Assembly (NCBI GenBank): GCA_018242605.1
Contig: JAFEBP010000018.1
Span: 1-64,000, forward strand
Source of the DNA: Planctomycetota bacterium
GTDB lineage: Bacteria > Planctomycetota > Phycisphaerae > Phycisphaerales > UBA1924
Reading direction: 5' to 3'
Length of the DNA: 64,000 nucleotides
Of this stretch, positions 35,307 to 44,507 are shown piece after piece. Made by a program: the position numbers and the translations under genes. Below the pieces are notes generated by a model. It had not been told where the DNA came from. It saw nothing but the letters and a program-made list of their open reading frames with translations, and did no database searches. Each line of letters opens with the position of its first letter. Within the stretch, counting starts at the first letter, position 1.

Positions 35307-37193
35307 TCAAGGGGCTTTGGACGGGGGATGAGCTTCGATGGACTCAATGAAAAACGGACCGGCTCGAGCAGAGATCGGGCGGCAGGGGGGCAGTTCCGCT
35401 TTCTCCATATGCATGATCGCCCAGCGGCACGCGCCGCCGACGGAGACTGTGGTGTTCTCCGTGTCGTACAGCTCGCGGAGCGTTGGAAGCGCTTCTTTGG
35501 CGCCCATGCGGGCCAGCGAGACGGCGGAGAACCGCCGCACCTCGGCCGCCTCCGGGTCAAGCGGGTTGCTGTCGTTCGCACGCTCCAACAGCTTCTCGTG
35601 CAGTTGTGGCTGGGGTTGCGATTCAAAGATCTTCCCCAAGGCGTAGATCGCGGCACCACGTGCGACGGGGTGGAAGCCGGATCGCTTGGGAATGTACTTC
35701 TCAAGCAACTCCACGGACTCACGGTGGCGAACCTGCGCGAACGCCATGAAAATCTGCGCCGTCTCCTTACCGATGGTCTCGTAGAGAGGCGGATCCTTCG
35801 CCGCGGGACCCGCTGCGGCGGTGAGTTCTTGGGCACGAGCCATCAGCGCGGGGAGGGAAGACGGCAGCGAGAGCTCGCGCAGGGCGGTGGCCGCGGCAAT
35901 TCGAACCTCTGGGCGATCAAAGGTGAGAAGAGCGGCGAGATGCTCCGCTTCGGAATCCAGGTGCAGTTCGCCGGCAAGAATCGCGGCCTGCTCGGATTCT
36001 CTCCAACGGCCTCGGGTGAGCGCCGCGCCGATGGCGGAAGCGAACTCCGCGGGCGTCGGGTTGGTCTTGCTGCGCTGGAACAGCGCTTTTCTCGCGGTGG
36101 TGCGGACGGGCTCGCTCACATCATCGAGCCCACCCGAAAGGGCGGTCAGCGCCCCGTCGCTCGACGCCGCGGCCGCGAACACTCGGATCATCTCCAAACG
36201 TACATGTTCGTCAGGATCGTGAACGAGTTGCGGCTTGGCGAGAGCCGCCTGAATCGACGCCCTTCGCAGAAAGCCCACCGCCAGAGCGCGGACGCGAGCG
36301 TCGGCATTCGCCGTCAATTCCTCGACAAGGCGGAGGGACTGCGGATCGGGCATTCCTCCGGCCTGGGCGTCGTCCGCCGCGCCCAACGTCAGCAACGCCA
36401 TGAGCGGCCCCCAAGGAGCGGCTTCTCCCGCGAGTTTGGCGGCGAGGTCGGATCGGCCCGGGGCCCGCACCGAAGGCAGGGCCCGTGCGGCCTCAAGCCG
36501 TAGCGATGCGGGCAGCGTTACGTCACGCACGCATGCGATGATCGCATCGCCCGCTTCAGTTGCCTGAACCTTGGCGAGGCTTTGAATCGCCGAGACCGCC
36601 GCGGTGGGGTGCTCCCGGCACGACGCGAGCCTTGCGACCCACATCGCTCGTGCGCCCGCGTGGTCCCATCGCGCCAGTGCAGAGTCCACCGCGATCACCA
36701 GCGCGTGATCCGGCGATCCTGCGGATACCGCGGCCTGCAGCGAGGACGCGGCGGATCGATGGTCGAAGTCGATCAGGGCCTGCGCGGCGGCGGACCTGAC
36801 ACTCTGGTGCGGATCATGGGCGAGCAGATCCTCGAAGGCCGGAACAGCATCCTGCAGATCGGTCACGCCTTGCCGGTGCGCAGCAGCGAAGGCGTCCAGG
36901 GCGCTGATGCGTACATCAAACTCAGGGCGTTTGAGAGCCGCGAGCCAGAGGACGATATTGCGGCGGTCAAAGACGATCTGCGGAGTCGGTTGTTCGAGCA
37001 CCGGGTCCAGCATCATCGGCAGAACGTTGCCGCTCGTCTCTTCGTGACTGCCAAACTCCCCCACCGCCTGACTAGCCAGCGCAGGAGCGCCACAGGTCGC
37101 GGCCACCACGGCCGCGGCCGACATGACCAAGTACCAGGCCGCAACTCGGAAACTCGATGGTGGACGCGGACAGGGAGAGAACGCTTTGTTCAT
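35307..37193 (-). CDS. Secreted HEAT-repeat protein
   Basis: 628 residues. The N-terminus has a hydrophobic signal-like segment (about 18-40), with a Cys at 34 that could be incidental. The rest is tandem HEAT-type repeats of about 30-40 residues, e.g. HDPHQSVRSAAAQALIDFDH, RPEVRIAAATALRELSLP and EVRRFSAVSLARMGAKEALP. HEAT arrays form protein-binding solenoids. Its start overlaps the ABC permease stop (ATGA), so it is translationally coupled to the ABC genes and may be their extracytoplasmic partner. No enzymatic domain seen. Confidence 0.75.
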   Translation of the reverse strand: MNKAFSPCPRPPSSFRVAAWYLVMSAAAVVAATCGAPALASQAVGEFGSHEETSGNVLPMMLDPVLEQPTPQIVFDRRNIVLWLAALKRPEFDVRISALDAFAAAHRQGVTDLQDAVPAFEDLLAHDPHQSVRSAAAQALIDFDHRSAASSLQAAVSAGSPDHALVIAVDSALARWDHAGARAMWVARLASCREHPTAAVSAIQSLAKVQATEAGDAIIACVRDVTLPASLRLEAARALPSVRAPGRSDLAAKLAGEAAPWGPLMALLTLGAADDAQAGGMPDPQSLRLVEELTANADARVRALAVGFLRRASIQAALAKPQLVHDPDEHVRLEMIRVFAAAASSDGALTALSGGLDDVSEPVRTTARKALFQRSKTNPTPAEFASAIGAALTRGRWRESEQAAILAGELHLDSEAEHLAALLTFDRPEVRIAAATALRELSLPSSLPALMARAQELTAAAGPAAKDPPLYETIGKETAQIFMAFAQVRHRESVELLEKYIPKRSGFHPVARGAAIYALGKIFESQPQPQLHEKLLERANDSNPLDPEAAEVRRFSAVSLARMGAKEALPTLRELYDTENTTVSVGGACRWAIMHMEKAELPPCRPISARAGPFFIESIEAHPPSKAP

Positions 37194-38860
37194 CGCGGCC
37201 TCCCCAATCGCGTGACCTGCAGCAGCAGCACCGCCGCGCTCACGACCGTCATTACGCCCATCACATACCAGTTGCCGGGTGCAAGTCGGTACTCAGAGAA
37301 CCCCGTGACGCCGATGATGCTGAACGTTGCGGCGAGAGGATTGGGCGTCAGCGCCAGCTCCACGAACTTCGCGGTGAAGGGCGCATCGCGACCCAGCCAC
37401 ACAAAGAGCGTGCCGACGCAGATCGCGGCGACCACTCCGTATGCTGCGGCGGTTGCCGCGGCGGTATTCCGGAACAGGCTACCGATCCCCGCGCACTGGA
37501 TGATCGCCATGCACGCGAAGAGCAGAAGCGTGAGTTGAGCGGAGATGGCGATCCAGGCCTGGGCCGGGTCGATCGCCAGCAGCACGCCGTACGCGGGGAG
37601 GGTGGCGAGCATGATCAATGCGAGCGGCAATGACGCGCTCAGGAGCTTCCCGACCACGATTGTCAGCGGCGAGAGCGGCGTCATCTGCAGCAACTGCCAG
37701 CCCCGGCTCTCGCGTTCGCCGCTGATCAGGCCGGAAGCGAGGCTGGGCGCGAGCAACACGATCAGGCTGACCTGCATGATGGCGATAACAGCGAGCACTG
37801 CAGCGACCCCCTGGCTTTGGCTCATAGTCGTGGCGCCGAGCACGAGCGCGAATGAGAGGACGAAGTACCCACCGATCAGCCGCATCATCCAGTTGGCCCG
37901 GCCCAGGGGGCGGCATCGCTGCTCCTTGATCATGACGGGGTTCTGCCACGGGGCGATGAGCCCGGAGCGACGCTGGGGATCGAAGAACCAGAGGTACATG
38001 ACCCTTCGAAGAATGCGGGTCTTGAGCGCCTGCTCATCGGTGATGCGACCCGCATCGCGGGCGCGATCCATGGGGCGTGAGCCAAGGCGCCAGCCTGTCG
38101 CCGCGAGGCAGATCAGGCTCAGAATCCCCGATGCGGTGAAGAATCTCAGCGCATCGGTCTGCCCGGCCACGGCCGCGCCTGAAGAGATCCCCGAATCGCC
38201 GAGCACACCCATGATTGCTGGAAACGGTGAAAGCGACCGCAGGCCTGATGCAAACTCGAGCAACCCCGGCCCGGCCCACGCCGCTTCCTTGAGCAGGTGG
38301 AATGGCCCCAGTGCCCCGACGGCAAGAACAAGAATTACCCCGTAAGTCATGCGGAGCGCCGCGTCGGTGCTCCGCACCATGCTGCTCACGAACAGCCCGA
38401 TGCTGGCGTATTGCAGCGCGAGCAGGCTCAGCGCGAGGTAGAGCCCTCCCAGTTGCTCGGTCAACGCGATCCCGCCCATCGCGAAGCACGCCGCGGCGGC
38501 GGGGAACGAAAGGACAATCAAGAGCAGCACAAATCCGAGCGAGCCGACGAGTTTGCCGAGCACCATCGACACCGGATGGATCGGAGAGTTCAGCAGCAGG
38601 GCCAGCGTGCCCTGCAACCGCTCTCGAACGATGCTGGTCGCGGGGAAGGCCGGGCTCACCAACATCAGGCCGATCGTGAGGCCGTATCCAAAGACACGAA
38701 AGACCTGCCTTGATTCGACGCCGCCGAGATCGGCGTGAGCCTCCGAAGGCCAGCGGAGCAAGACCAGACCGCCCAGGCACGCAAGAAAGATGGCCTGAAG
38801 CAACACCGCTTTCCAAGATCGAAGCGTTGCGGCCAGTTCGCGTTGAATGATGGCGTTCAT
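37190..38860 (-). CDS. ABC transporter permease (ABC-2 / GldF-like)
   Basis: 556 residues with about twelve membrane helices in two blocks separated by a cytoplasmic linker (about 245-320, rich in Arg). The first half starts MNAIIQRELAATLRSWKAVL, the typical amphipathic start of ABC-2 permeases. Both halves contain the SGERE / IVRERLQGTLALLLNSP-type loop that contacts the ATPase, so this looks like a fused pair of ABC-2 permease halves. ATGA overlaps on both sides couple it to the ATPase upstream and the HEAT protein downstream. Substrate unknown. Confidence 0.82.
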   Translation of the reverse strand: MNAIIQRELAATLRSWKAVLLQAIFLACLGGLVLLRWPSEAHADLGGVESRQVFRVFGYGLTIGLMLVSPAFPATSIVRERLQGTLALLLNSPIHPVSMVLGKLVGSLGFVLLLIVLSFPAAAACFAMGGIALTEQLGGLYLALSLLALQYASIGLFVSSMVRSTDAALRMTYGVILVLAVGALGPFHLLKEAAWAGPGLLEFASGLRSLSPFPAIMGVLGDSGISSGAAVAGQTDALRFFTASGILSLICLAATGWRLGSRPMDRARDAGRITDEQALKTRILRRVMYLWFFDPQRRSGLIAPWQNPVMIKEQRCRPLGRANWMMRLIGGYFVLSFALVLGATTMSQSQGVAAVLAVIAIMQVSLIVLLAPSLASGLISGERESRGWQLLQMTPLSPLTIVVGKLLSASLPLALIMLATLPAYGVLLAIDPAQAWIAISAQLTLLLFACMAIIQCAGIGSLFRNTAAATAAAYGVVAAICVGTLFVWLGRDAPFTAKFVELALTPNPLAATFSIIGVTGFSEYRLAPGNWYVMGVMTVVSAAVLLLQVTRLGRPR

Positions 38861-39873
38861 GCACGCCCCTCGTTCACCGCGACAGGCACCTGTCTTGAGG
38901 GCGCCGGGTCGGCGGCTTTCATGCCGGACTGCCCGGTGACGGACAGGAAGGCGTCTTCCAGATCCATTGGCATCTCGCGGAACTGCGACACGCGGATGCC
39001 CGCGGCAAGCATGCGGCTCAACAGTTGAGCGAGGCCCGCGTCGTCGCGGTCCGTGGAGAATCGAATCTCCGCCGTCGCTTCGGATTGAGTCAATGAGGCG
39101 TCGCCGCCGAGTTCACCGCCAAGCATGGTCGCCGCGGCCCGAACGCCATCACGATCCGCGAGCACTACCTCGACGGTGCGCCGTTGCCGCACGGTGCGCA
39201 TGATCTCGTCGAGCCCGCCGAACGCCCGAAGCTTTCCGCCGGTAATGATCGCAACCGTATCGCAGATTCGGGCGAGTTCAGGAAGAATGTGGCTGGTGAC
39301 GATCAGGCTCTTGCCGTGCCGAGCGAGCTCAAGGAGAACTTGGCGCATTTCGACTCGCGCCTGCGGATCAAGACCGTTGGCGGGTTCATCCAGGATCAGC
39401 ACCTGTGGATCGTGCAGCAACGTGCGGGTGAGCGCGACACGCTGCTTCATGCCATGGCTCAGGGATTCAACGAACAGATCCTTCATGCGTGCTGCGCCGG
39501 TCAGTTCCAGGCATTGCTCGATGCGCCTGAGCCGATCGCGCCGGGGGATCTTGAACGCGGCACCGAAGAAATCCAGGTACTCCAGGACCCGCATGTTGTC
39601 GTATGAGCCGAATACGTCCGGCATGTAGCCAACGAGCCGCTTGATCCGGGCGGTTTCTTTCCCGCAGACCGCGCCGCAGATGGTCGCCTCTCCGCTCGTG
39701 GCACGGGAAAGCCCCACTAGAATTTTAATGGTGGTCGTCTTGCCGGCGCCGTTGGGCCCGATGAACCCCAGTATCCGGCCACGTTCCAGCGAAATGGTCA
39801 GCGCATCCAAAGCGAGGAAGCTCCCGTAGGTCTTCGTGAGCTTGGTTGTCTGTACCACCACATCGCTGGTCAT
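38857..39873 (-). CDS. ABC transporter ATP-binding protein
   Basis: 338 residues. Walker A GPNGAGKTTT, Q-loop region VGYMPDVFGSY, signature LSHGMKQRVALTR, Walker B LILDEPANGLDP and switch His in VTSHILPEL are all intact. A C-terminal extension (about 225-338) is typical of ABC-2 exporters and GldA-like ATPases. The gene lies between a GldG-like gene and the permease, with 4-nt overlaps on both sides. Confidence 0.93.
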   Translation of the reverse strand: MTSDVVVQTTKLTKTYGSFLALDALTISLERGRILGFIGPNGAGKTTTIKILVGLSRATSGEATICGAVCGKETARIKRLVGYMPDVFGSYDNMRVLEYLDFFGAAFKIPRRDRLRRIEQCLELTGAARMKDLFVESLSHGMKQRVALTRTLLHDPQVLILDEPANGLDPQARVEMRQVLLELARHGKSLIVTSHILPELARICDTVAIITGGKLRAFGGLDEIMRTVRQRRTVEVVLADRDGVRAAATMLGGELGGDASLTQSEATAEIRFSTDRDDAGLAQLLSRMLAAGIRVSQFREMPMDLEDAFLSVTGQSGMKAADPAPSRQVPVAVNEGRA

Positions 39874-42254
39874 CGCGTGCTTCCCCTGATCGACAGGTCC
39901 ATCCGCTGGATCGACCAGCCCCGGCCTTCGGACTCTTGTTCGCTTCCCTTGATGTCAACGCCGATGAGAACGCGACCCTCTGAATCCATCTCCGGCGCGT
40001 CATCTCCCTCGATGTTGAGCACAACGCGACCCGCGGGGTTCGCGCCGCTGCCGACAGTTCGGAGTCTACCTCCGCGCACCACCACGACTTCGAATCGAAA
40101 TCCCGGAGCACGCATATCCAGCCTGAGGGTCGCTCCATCCACAACGATTCCTGCAAACGCGTCGGGAACTTGGAACTCCATCATCACAAACTTGGGTTGC
40201 TGAATGTCGCCGAGCCATGTGCGCTTCACAGGGTCGTAGATCACCGCGCTGGCACGCCCCTCGAACGAACGACGCACCGGTTCTGGAGATAGCAATGGCG
40301 ACGGAATCAGAACCCTCGCACTCGCCGCCGGCGGCACGAATGTCAGCGGGATCACCAGCAGAGAGGACCCCTTCTGCGGAACGGGGAACAGCATGCCCAG
40401 ATCGAGCGGCTCGCTCCAGAGCAGGAGCGACGGTTGGCTCGGCGCCCACCCGCGGCCTAACAGTTCACGGCAGACCCGCTGGCGGGAGATCTGTTCTTCG
40501 CTCATGAGAGTGCCCGAGGCGAAAGCACCCCAGGCTGCAGTATCGCCTTCTCCACCCCGGAGCGTTCCATCACCTGAGAGTTGGAGGGGTATGACGCCAG
40601 AGGCGGTCACGAGGAGCGGCGCATCACTCGCGGCAACGCCGCCGAGTTCCAGACGACCGCGTACGCCGGAATCGTCCGCACTGATGGTCGCGTGAAGCGG
40701 GGACGGAAGCGTGACAATCGAATGGGTCGTGAGGCTCAGAGCCGCGCCGGGACGCAGGTCCAGCCCCTGTAATTCACAGGATGCCGAATCGCTCCACACC
40801 ATGCGCTCCATCTGGCCGGACCCGGTGCGGTCCGCAATGGTGTATCCGCCTCCTGTGGACTTGACCGAAGTCTTCGCCGCGTCATCGCCGGGCGTGATGT
40901 AGACACTGCTGCGGGCCAAGGCTTCGGCTTGCGAAGAGTTGGCGGCAACCTGGATGAACTGGTCGGTCGCTACGGTTGACGACGTCTGGGTCTGCCTCGC
41001 CCGGCCCAGGCCGATCAGCACGGCGCCGCACGCGAGCGCACACACCGCGCTCGCCGGCGCCACCAGTTCAAGCCTGCGCCGACGCGATGTCCACATTGCC
41101 GTGGCCATGATGACAACCAGCGCCGCAGCGAACACCGGCACAACCGAACCGCGTTCCAGAATCCGGTACCCGATGGCTCGCTGCACATGCTGATCGAATA
41201 TCCGCATGTCCGCCGGCGAGATCAGCCTCTTGTCGTCGCCCGGCGTGACGAAGGACTGAAGTTCGCTCAGCGCCGGGGTCGCCGCGCCGCCGCGATCGAG
41301 CCAACCCCTTGGACTCAGCGTCGTGACGATAAGTTGCCCGCGCCCGACGAACTTGCGGAGCGCCGCGGGATTCGCATCGATGGTGTGAGTGGCTTCGAAG
41401 CTCGGCGCGCACACACGCAGCAGGCGGACCCCGTGATCGAACTCTTGCTGCGTCGACCCGCCCGCCGACTTGATCACAAACTTCGTGGCCTCCACCGCGT
41501 CCAGGGCGGTCAGGTCCCACCGATCTCCCAGAAGGGCCGGAGCCCAGGCAAATCCGGACTCGCTGAGCATGATCCACACACGCCCGCCCCGCTCTAGAAA
41601 CTGAACCAACGCGCCGCGGCGAAGGGGATCGAGCTCAAGTTCCCCGGTGCACAAGAAGATGCTGTCGAGCGCTTCGTACCCCTCCACCGTCGTCGGCAGG
41701 CTTTGCGGCTTGATCAGAATCGTCGTGGGCTTCAGGCCCGCGGACTTGCGAAGGGCACCGACAAACGCCATCGACTCGGCATCCTCGGACCCCGCGACGA
41801 TCGCGCTGTCGAAGCGGCCCTGCGTCAGTGTTGCCCGTCCGGTCTGAGGTTCCGTCGGACGTTCCTCGCCCTCGCGCACCAATCGCGTATTCAGTTCGAT
41901 GCCCCCGGCGACCTTGAGCCCCGCTGGAGGAAGCACAGGAGTGAAAACTTCCCGTGTACTCCATGGCGGCAGCCAGGCCTTTGAGCAATACTGACGGAAC
42001 GGGTCGCCTCCGATCCCAATAATCACCGTCGGCACCGTTTCGCCGTCGCCACGATTCTCAATAACGGTACGCACACTTCCCCACTTGCCCGGTGCCAGAA
42101 CGCGCACACCGGAAATCTCGTTGGCGGTTTGGATCACTGGCCCTCGAGATTGGGCGGGCGAGGCTCCGCTGCACGCCATGCACGCGGCCACCACAAGGGT
42201 CGCCGCTGCCCGACGCGGAACCGCTTCGCGGATTGCCGTGGCGTCGGTGGGCAT
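39870..42254 (-). CDS. Large membrane-anchored protein of an ABC module (GldG-like arrangement)
   Basis: 794 residues from ATG 42254 (a GTG directly upstream at 42257 is possible). N-terminal signal peptide (AAATLVVAACMACSGASPAQ). A long extracytoplasmic region contains a GATase/DUF4350-like segment (YEALDSIFLCTGELELDP ... LVQFLERGGRVWIML). Two helices lie near 370-388 and 395-415, and a beta-rich domain near 440-790. I do not recognise a named family. The position directly upstream of the ABC ATPase and permease resembles GldG-type accessory subunits. The gene overlaps the ceramidase-like stop by one base (TGATG). Confidence 0.55.
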   Translation of the reverse strand: MPTDATAIREAVPRRAAATLVVAACMACSGASPAQSRGPVIQTANEISGVRVLAPGKWGSVRTVIENRGDGETVPTVIIGIGGDPFRQYCSKAWLPPWSTREVFTPVLPPAGLKVAGGIELNTRLVREGEERPTEPQTGRATLTQGRFDSAIVAGSEDAESMAFVGALRKSAGLKPTTILIKPQSLPTTVEGYEALDSIFLCTGELELDPLRRGALVQFLERGGRVWIMLSESGFAWAPALLGDRWDLTALDAVEATKFVIKSAGGSTQQEFDHGVRLLRVCAPSFEATHTIDANPAALRKFVGRGQLIVTTLSPRGWLDRGGAATPALSELQSFVTPGDDKRLISPADMRIFDQHVQRAIGYRILERGSVVPVFAAALVVIMATAMWTSRRRRLELVAPASAVCALACGAVLIGLGRARQTQTSSTVATDQFIQVAANSSQAEALARSSVYITPGDDAAKTSVKSTGGGYTIADRTGSGQMERMVWSDSASCELQGLDLRPGAALSLTTHSIVTLPSPLHATISADDSGVRGRLELGGVAASDAPLLVTASGVIPLQLSGDGTLRGGEGDTAAWGAFASGTLMSEEQISRQRVCRELLGRGWAPSQPSLLLWSEPLDLGMLFPVPQKGSSLLVIPLTFVPPAASARVLIPSPLLSPEPVRRSFEGRASAVIYDPVKRTWLGDIQQPKFVMMEFQVPDAFAGIVVDGATLRLDMRAPGFRFEVVVVRGGRLRTVGSGANPAGRVVLNIEGDDAPEMDSEGRVLIGVDIKGSEQESEGRGWSIQRMDLSIRGSTR

Positions 42255-43705
42255 CACTGGTCGCTCACTCCTCGTACATGATGACGATTGAGCGACGGCC
42301 GCGGCGTCCCCGCATGGGCCAGCAGCGCATCGATGGACCGTTTCAGTTCCGACACGAACAACTCCAGGCAGCCCGCGGCGTACGGGCTCTGCTGTGACTG
42401 GTAAACGCGTTGCTGGTACCTCACGGCGGGGCAGAGGTACCCGCCCCAGCCATTGACCACGTTCATGAAAATGATGGCCAGATCGGGGTACGCCGCACGG
42501 AGTTCGATCTGTGCGAGCGAGTACGCCTCGTCACTGTGGCCGACGAACAGAATGTCGCCCAGGAGCCAGATCCAGACCGGACGCTTCGACGTCGCGGCAC
42601 CTGCGCCGACGGTCCGTGCGACCAGCAACTCGCGGTGGAGCCGCTCTTTCCCCGCTCGATCGTCGCATCGGGACAACTCCAAAGCAACTTGAGATTCGCC
42701 ACGAAGCGTTGGCTTGAGTGGAAGTTCGATTGATGTCTTGACGGATCCACTGACGGCGCTCGCGGAGCGAGTATGCAGACGCCACATCGCCAGCGGAGCG
42801 CCCGACTCGACCACGCCCTGCATCGCGAGGCCCTTGCCGGGAGGTAACATCCCCTCCAACGTCGCAGCCGCGACGTGGCCCAGTTCACGCCCGTGGGCAT
42901 CCGCGACGGTGAGATCATCGGTGTACTGAAGTCGCGGCGCGAGTTCACCGGAAGCACCTTGCAGAAAGAGGCACTTCGCACCGGAAGAACCCGCCTCAAC
43001 GGTCTCACGCATCGCCCCAACGAAATCCGGAGAGATCTTTCTGTTTCCGGCGCCGAGCGTGGTGGGATGACAGGCGTAATTGACGAGCGTAGCGAAAGTC
43101 GCACCGTCATGTTTGGCGCTCACCCGCCCCACCAGGCAGGTGTCATCGGCGCGAACGGAAGGATTGAATCCGCACACCAGTCGCGGCGATTCGGGATCTT
43201 GTAGATCGCGATCGGCGGCCAAACCACAGCGACCCGCGGCGACCGTGAGTTCGGCAAGGCACTCGCACGCGAGCGCCTCGCACGCGGCCTCCACAATCGA
43301 ATCAGCCACTCGCTCTACGTACGGCCCGATCATCGCTCCGCCCGGCTTGTCCGCTTCCGCGGGCGAGATCGAAGGTCCCGCGTGCGTATGTGAGAGCGCA
43401 ATCATGAGCGCCGAATCCGGCACCTTCAGTTCGCGGCAGACGTGTTCGCGGATCGACACCGCGCCTTCGGGCCCTCTGAACCAGGTTGCGTCGAGAGCGG
43501 CCAGCACCAAGGGGCGATCGGCGCGGGAGGCCCGCATGGTCAGCACCGTGCAGAGCAGCGGCTTGTGTACGCCATCGGCGATGTCCTGCGCCGCGGCGCC
43601 CCAGTTGCGTGCGTAGATTCCCGGAGGAGGCGTGACATCCCGCCTTCCGACACCCATCAGCCCTTCGAACGCGGGATGAGCCCAGGTGAGTAGAACGGGG
43701 CTCAT
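42254..43705 (-). CDS. Neutral/alkaline ceramidase-like hydrolase
   Basis: 483 residues from ATG 43705, which overlaps the SDR stop (ATGA). An in-frame extension to 44065 is out-of-frame SDR sequence and was rejected. The N-terminus GVGRRDVTPPPGIYARNWG matches the ceramidase N-terminal motif, with the metal/nucleophile region LSHTHAGPSIS and VNYACHPTTLG, and FLQGASGELAPR. Planctomycetes carry many such genes beside sugar-catabolism genes. True ceramidase activity is doubtful, and the family-level function here (amide or ester hydrolysis) is inferred. No signal peptide is evident. Confidence 0.8.
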   Translation of the reverse strand: MSPVLLTWAHPAFEGLMGVGRRDVTPPPGIYARNWGAAAQDIADGVHKPLLCTVLTMRASRADRPLVLAALDATWFRGPEGAVSIREHVCRELKVPDSALMIALSHTHAGPSISPAEADKPGGAMIGPYVERVADSIVEAACEALACECLAELTVAAGRCGLAADRDLQDPESPRLVCGFNPSVRADDTCLVGRVSAKHDGATFATLVNYACHPTTLGAGNRKISPDFVGAMRETVEAGSSGAKCLFLQGASGELAPRLQYTDDLTVADAHGRELGHVAAATLEGMLPPGKGLAMQGVVESGAPLAMWRLHTRSASAVSGSVKTSIELPLKPTLRGESQVALELSRCDDRAGKERLHRELLVARTVGAGAATSKRPVWIWLLGDILFVGHSDEAYSLAQIELRAAYPDLAIIFMNVVNGWGGYLCPAVRYQQRVYQSQQSPYAAGCLELFVSELKRSIDALLAHAGTPRPSLNRHHVRGVSDQ

Positions 43706-44502
43706 GTTGCCGGCCCCCCCGGAGCATTCGGTCCCTGGCCCAGCGACAATCCGCCGTCCATGAGCAGCGTCGACCCGGTGGTGTGGGGGCTGGAATCCAA
43801 ACACAAATACGCCACTTGCCGGGCGACGTCCTGGGCGCTCATCAGCCGACCCACTGGCACTCGCGCGGCGGCCTGCTCGCGAGCGCCGGGGTTCTCTCGG
43901 AAGACAACAGCGCTCAGCCCCGCATCGACGTACCCCGGCGCTACCTCGTTGACCAGGATCCCGGACGACGCCAGTTCCAACGCCATGCACTTGCACAACA
44001 TTCGAACGCCCGCCTTGGAAACGCTGTACGCAGGCAGGTTTGTGTGCGGCGAATGCGCCGCCCAACTGCCGACGAACACAATCCGGCCCTCGCGGCGTGC
44101 CGCGAGCATGCTGGCGGCGCCCGCCCGCGCGGTCAGGAACGAGCCGGTGAGATTGACGTCCAACTCACGCTTCCATTGTTCCTCCGTGACCTTCATGGCG
44201 CCCGCAAGCGTGACCGTGGCCGCGGCGGCCACGACGAGATTCGGCCCCCCGATGTCACCTTCCACGGTGCCGACCCAGCGCTGCACGGCCTGGGCATCAC
44301 TCACGTCGACCTGGTCGTAACGAACGGGCACTTCCAAAGCCCGCACCTCATTCAACAAAGCCTCGGTACGGTCGGCCGGCAGGATATCCGCCAGCCCCAT
44401 TCCCACGCCGCGGCGCGCGAGTTCAAGAGCGATCGCGCGGCCGATATCTCCGCACGCGCCGCTGATGATCGCTACTGCCTGCTGCCGTGGTGTCGTGCTC
44501 AT
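43702..44502 (-). CDS. Short-chain dehydrogenase/reductase
   Basis: 266 residues. The cofactor loop is SGACGDIGRAIAL (variant of TGxxxGIG), with Asp in the VDVSD position. Catalytic Tyr and Lys lie in PAYSVSKAGVRML and the upstream Ser in VGSWAAHS. The C-terminal LLMDGGLSLG is classical. It starts 5 nt after the dehydratase gene ends, so it probably acts on the same pathway, for example oxidising the sugar before dehydration. Cofactor preference (NAD or NADP) is not certain. Confidence 0.9.
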   Translation of the reverse strand: MSTTPRQQAVAIISGACGDIGRAIALELARRGVGMGLADILPADRTEALLNEVRALEVPVRYDQVDVSDAQAVQRWVGTVEGDIGGPNLVVAAAATVTLAGAMKVTEEQWKRELDVNLTGSFLTARAGAASMLAARREGRIVFVGSWAAHSPHTNLPAYSVSKAGVRMLCKCMALELASSGILVNEVAPGYVDAGLSAVVFRENPGAREQAAARVPVGRLMSAQDVARQVAYLCLDSSPHTTGSTLLMDGGLSLGQGPNAPGGPAT

Positions 44503-44507
44503 TCGGA

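Noticed and set aside
43706..44065. Extension of the ceramidase-like gene to 44065.
   Set aside because: This is out-of-frame sequence inside the SDR gene; ATG 43705 overlaps the SDR stop in the ATGA pattern used throughout the operon.
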